Below, one piece after another: positions 62,627-64,000 of a DNA stretch of 64,000 bases (positions within the stretch are counted from its first letter, which is position 1; every line of letters begins with the position of its first letter). Where the stretch lies: contig CALAOR010000076.1 of assembly GCA_937889595.1 (NCBI GenBank), forward strand, positions 1 through 64,000. Reading direction: 5' to 3'. The notes beneath the pieces were generated by a model. It saw only the letters and a list, made by a program, of their open reading frames with translations, made no database searches and had not been told where the DNA came from. The position numbers and the translations under genes are program-made. The DNA is from an uncultured bacterium. GTDB lineage: Bacteria > Oederibacteriota > PGYV01 > Palsa-1178.

Positions 62627-62984
62627 ACCGGAATTGCTGGTTTACGCAGTTTTAATCTTTTTGTTTTCGGGATGCGCTACGGTGCAGTTATCAAAAAATA
62701 TCCTGAATTTTACAATTACGCCTGAAACCGGCATAAAAGCCGGCACTATAGTCACGGTTATTGTAAAAACAACGGATGATGTGGTACAGGTTTTTGGATT
62801 CATGGATATGTTTAACACGTACAAATACCCGCTCAAATATGATACAACAAAGAATATCTGGTACTTTAGGCAGATGGTGCCTATGGGTGTAATAATACCC
62901 CCGGGTGATTATCTTGCAAAAATTGAAGCGATCACGAAGTCCGGCGAACATTTTTACGCGGAGAAAAGCATAACCATAAAATAA
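62616..62984 (+). CDS. Small lipoprotein, Ig-like, unknown function
   Basis: This encodes 122 residues from TTG 62616 with GGGAG six bases upstream; no ATG is available before the signal peptide. The lipobox is FSGC, followed by a single beta-rich domain of about 100 residues (PETGIKAGTIVTVIVKTTDD, PPGDYLAKIEAITKSGEHFY) that looks like an Ig-like fold. It is probably anchored in an envelope membrane. Coupled to the membrane protein upstream; no known family. Confidence 0.7.
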   Translation: MKFKPELLVYAVLIFLFSGCATVQLSKNILNFTITPETGIKAGTIVTVIVKTTDDVVQVFGFMDMFNTYKYPLKYDTTKNIWYFRQMVPMGVIIPPGDYLAKIEAITKSGEHFYAEKSITIK

Positions 62985-63018
62985 AGTCATTTTTCGGGAA
63001 AATCACAGGAGAATTCCA

Positions 63019-63831
63019 ATGGCCAAAAAAAACACAAGCAAGAATGCCGGATTATCAACGTCTGTAATAAAGGCGGCGGAAGAAGCAGCCCGGCAGAAGA
63101 AAAGTTTCAACCCTAAAGCGCTCTACGCGGCGCTTATTGCCATGGTTTTGCTGACGTCGGCGGGCATGCTGATCGATTATTATACGGCTTGGGGAAATAC
63201 CCCGAAACTGATCAAAAGGATGCTTGAATCAGCGGAGAAGAACGCGATTTACAAGCACTATAGCGAGGCTGAAAGTGCGTACGGGACAATAATTTCAAGG
63301 TTCGGCAATAAAGAAACCTATAAGGAAGACGTAAAACAGGCGAGGCTGTCCTTGGCCAAGACATACAAGGACGCGGAACAGTACCTGAAAGCGATATCCC
63401 TGTATACGGAACTTGCCGTGGATTATAAGGCTTCAAACCCCGACATGTACGCATGGTTGCAGCTTGAACTTGCCGATTGTTATAACAGCATCCTTAACTC
63501 GGATGAGGCAATAAGGGTGGACCAGAAAATCGTTGATGATTTTAAGAATACGGATTGGGCCGCGGAAGCGCTTTTCGGGATTGCGGACGCGTATAAGTCA
63601 AAGAAGGATTATCCCAATGCCCTGAAATACTATGACATGATCATAAACAAATACGAAAAGGGATTTTTAAGCGCCGAAGCCCTGACAAACAAGGGCCGCA
63701 TATATGAAGAGCTCGGAAAAGATTCTCTCGCATATAAAGTATATGGAAAAGTGGTCAAGGAGTTCCCCGAAATAGTGACTGAATACGCGAGGTTGAGATA
63801 CGACGCACTTTCGGTAAAGACAGCAAAATAA
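63019..63831 (+). CDS. Membrane-anchored TPR protein
   Basis: This encodes 270 residues, AGGAGAA upstream. A basic cytoplasmic N-terminus (about 1-33), one membrane segment (about 34-54) and a periplasmic region of TPR-type repeats follow (ESAYGTIISRFGNKETYKED, EQYLKAISLYTELAVDYKAS, DYPNALKYYDMIINKYEKGF). The layout is that of YbgF/YfgM-like periplasmic TPR proteins that assist envelope assembly. The exact family cannot be decided. It abuts thiL directly. Confidence 0.78.
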   Translation: MAKKNTSKNAGLSTSVIKAAEEAARQKKSFNPKALYAALIAMVLLTSAGMLIDYYTAWGNTPKLIKRMLESAEKNAIYKHYSEAESAYGTIISRFGNKETYKEDVKQARLSLAKTYKDAEQYLKAISLYTELAVDYKASNPDMYAWLQLELADCYNSILNSDEAIRVDQKIVDDFKNTDWAAEALFGIADAYKSKKDYPNALKYYDMIINKYEKGFLSAEALTNKGRIYEELGKDSLAYKVYGKVVKEFPEIVTEYARLRYDALSVKTAK

Positions 63832-64000
63832 ATGCGCGAATTTGAATTTATAAGCAGGATAAAAACTGCCGCGCAAAAAACCAAAAATCCCGTCATAAAA
63901 TCAATAGGCGACGACTGCGCCATACTGCCGCATTCAAGGACATCCGACATGTTAATTTCCACTGATTCGCTTTGCGAAGGCGTGCATTTTTCAAGGAAGT
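63832..64000 (+). CDS. thiL: Thiamine-monophosphate kinase ThiL, 5' end (cut by window)
   Basis: Only the first 56 codons are present. The ATG at 63832 touches the preceding TAA. The visible part matches ThiL: REFEFISRIKTAAQ, then IGDDCAIL (metal- and nucleotide-binding Asp pair) and LISTDSLCEGVHFS. ThiL phosphorylates thiamine monophosphate to the diphosphate cofactor in the cytoplasm. The remainder lies beyond the window. Confidence 0.9.
   Translation, partial: MREFEFISRIKTAAQKTKNPVIKSIGDDCAILPHSRTSDMLISTDSLCEGVHFSRK

Overview
The window is about 64 kb from a diderm, flagellated bacterium that degrades polysaccharides. It carries outer-membrane PorV-like barrels, OmpA domains, lipoproteins, an O-antigen ligase, a heptosyltransferase and Lnt. 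The secreted proteins have long Thr/Pro linkers of the TPTFTxTxT type followed by a YPNP/FlgD-like C-terminal domain. From memory this style is common in uncultured FCB-like candidate phyla such as Goldbacteria; that placement is inference, because there is no rRNA or ribosomal marker here.

Layout. 1-8.5 kb: a glycan-degradation group with two carbohydrate-binding-like proteins, a GH9 cellulase with its own strong promoter, and a second secreted enzyme of an uncharacterised TIM-barrel-like family. 8.6-15.3 kb: a small zinc-ribbon gene, a PorV-OmpA fusion, a TPR/beta-propeller lipoprotein that resembles part of PorE, a large TPR protein and a LacI regulator. 15.7-18.1 kb: O-antigen ligase and GT9 glycosyltransferase. 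18.1-30.2 kb: a tight operon with a membrane protein, a 2131-residue SprA/Sov-like protein, a ten-FN3 secreted protein with a C-terminal sorting-like domain, and mutL. 30.2-36 kb: an IS3 transposase remnant, a propeller protein with the same C-terminal domain type, a second PorV-OmpA fusion, a small secreted protein that may be frameshifted, miaA and a DUF4416 gene. 36.1-38.3 kb: the radical-SAM/DUF4130 putative DNA repair pair. 38.5-50.4 kb: two more PorV-like genes running directly into flgF-flgG-flgA-flgH-flgI-flgJ, then flgM-flgN-flgK behind a sigma-28-type promoter, closed by a strong terminator. 50.5-53.7 kb: lnt, a HAD phosphatase and surE. 53.7-55.8 kb: a minus-strand ECF sigma / zinc-finger anti-sigma / Spy-like operon and a divergent small secreted protein. 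55.8-60.1 kb: GT-C glycosyltransferase, polysaccharide deacetylase and a DUF2079 protein. 60.2-64 kb: acpS, nnr, three envelope genes and the start of thiL.

How the genes fit together. The main theme is an apparent type IX-like secretion pathway. One gene looks like the SprA/Sov translocon, four encode PorV-like barrels (two fused to OmpA), one encodes a PorE-like lipoprotein, and four secreted proteins (cellulase, putative hydrolase, FN3 protein, propeller protein) share a C-terminal domain resembling type A sorting signals. PorU and PorK/L/M/N are not in the window, so this is a hypothesis. No tRNA, rRNA or CRISPR array was seen.

Intergenic DNA is rich in dispersed repeats. These include a heptad family (AGTAGAT/AGTAGAG) found just after stop codons, hairpins built on GTAGAG...CTCTAC and GTAGGCGCAACC, and a palindromic element of about 100 bp. 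Several promoters with near-consensus -35/-10 boxes are visible; they correct some start codons and suggest that at least two genes are leaderless.
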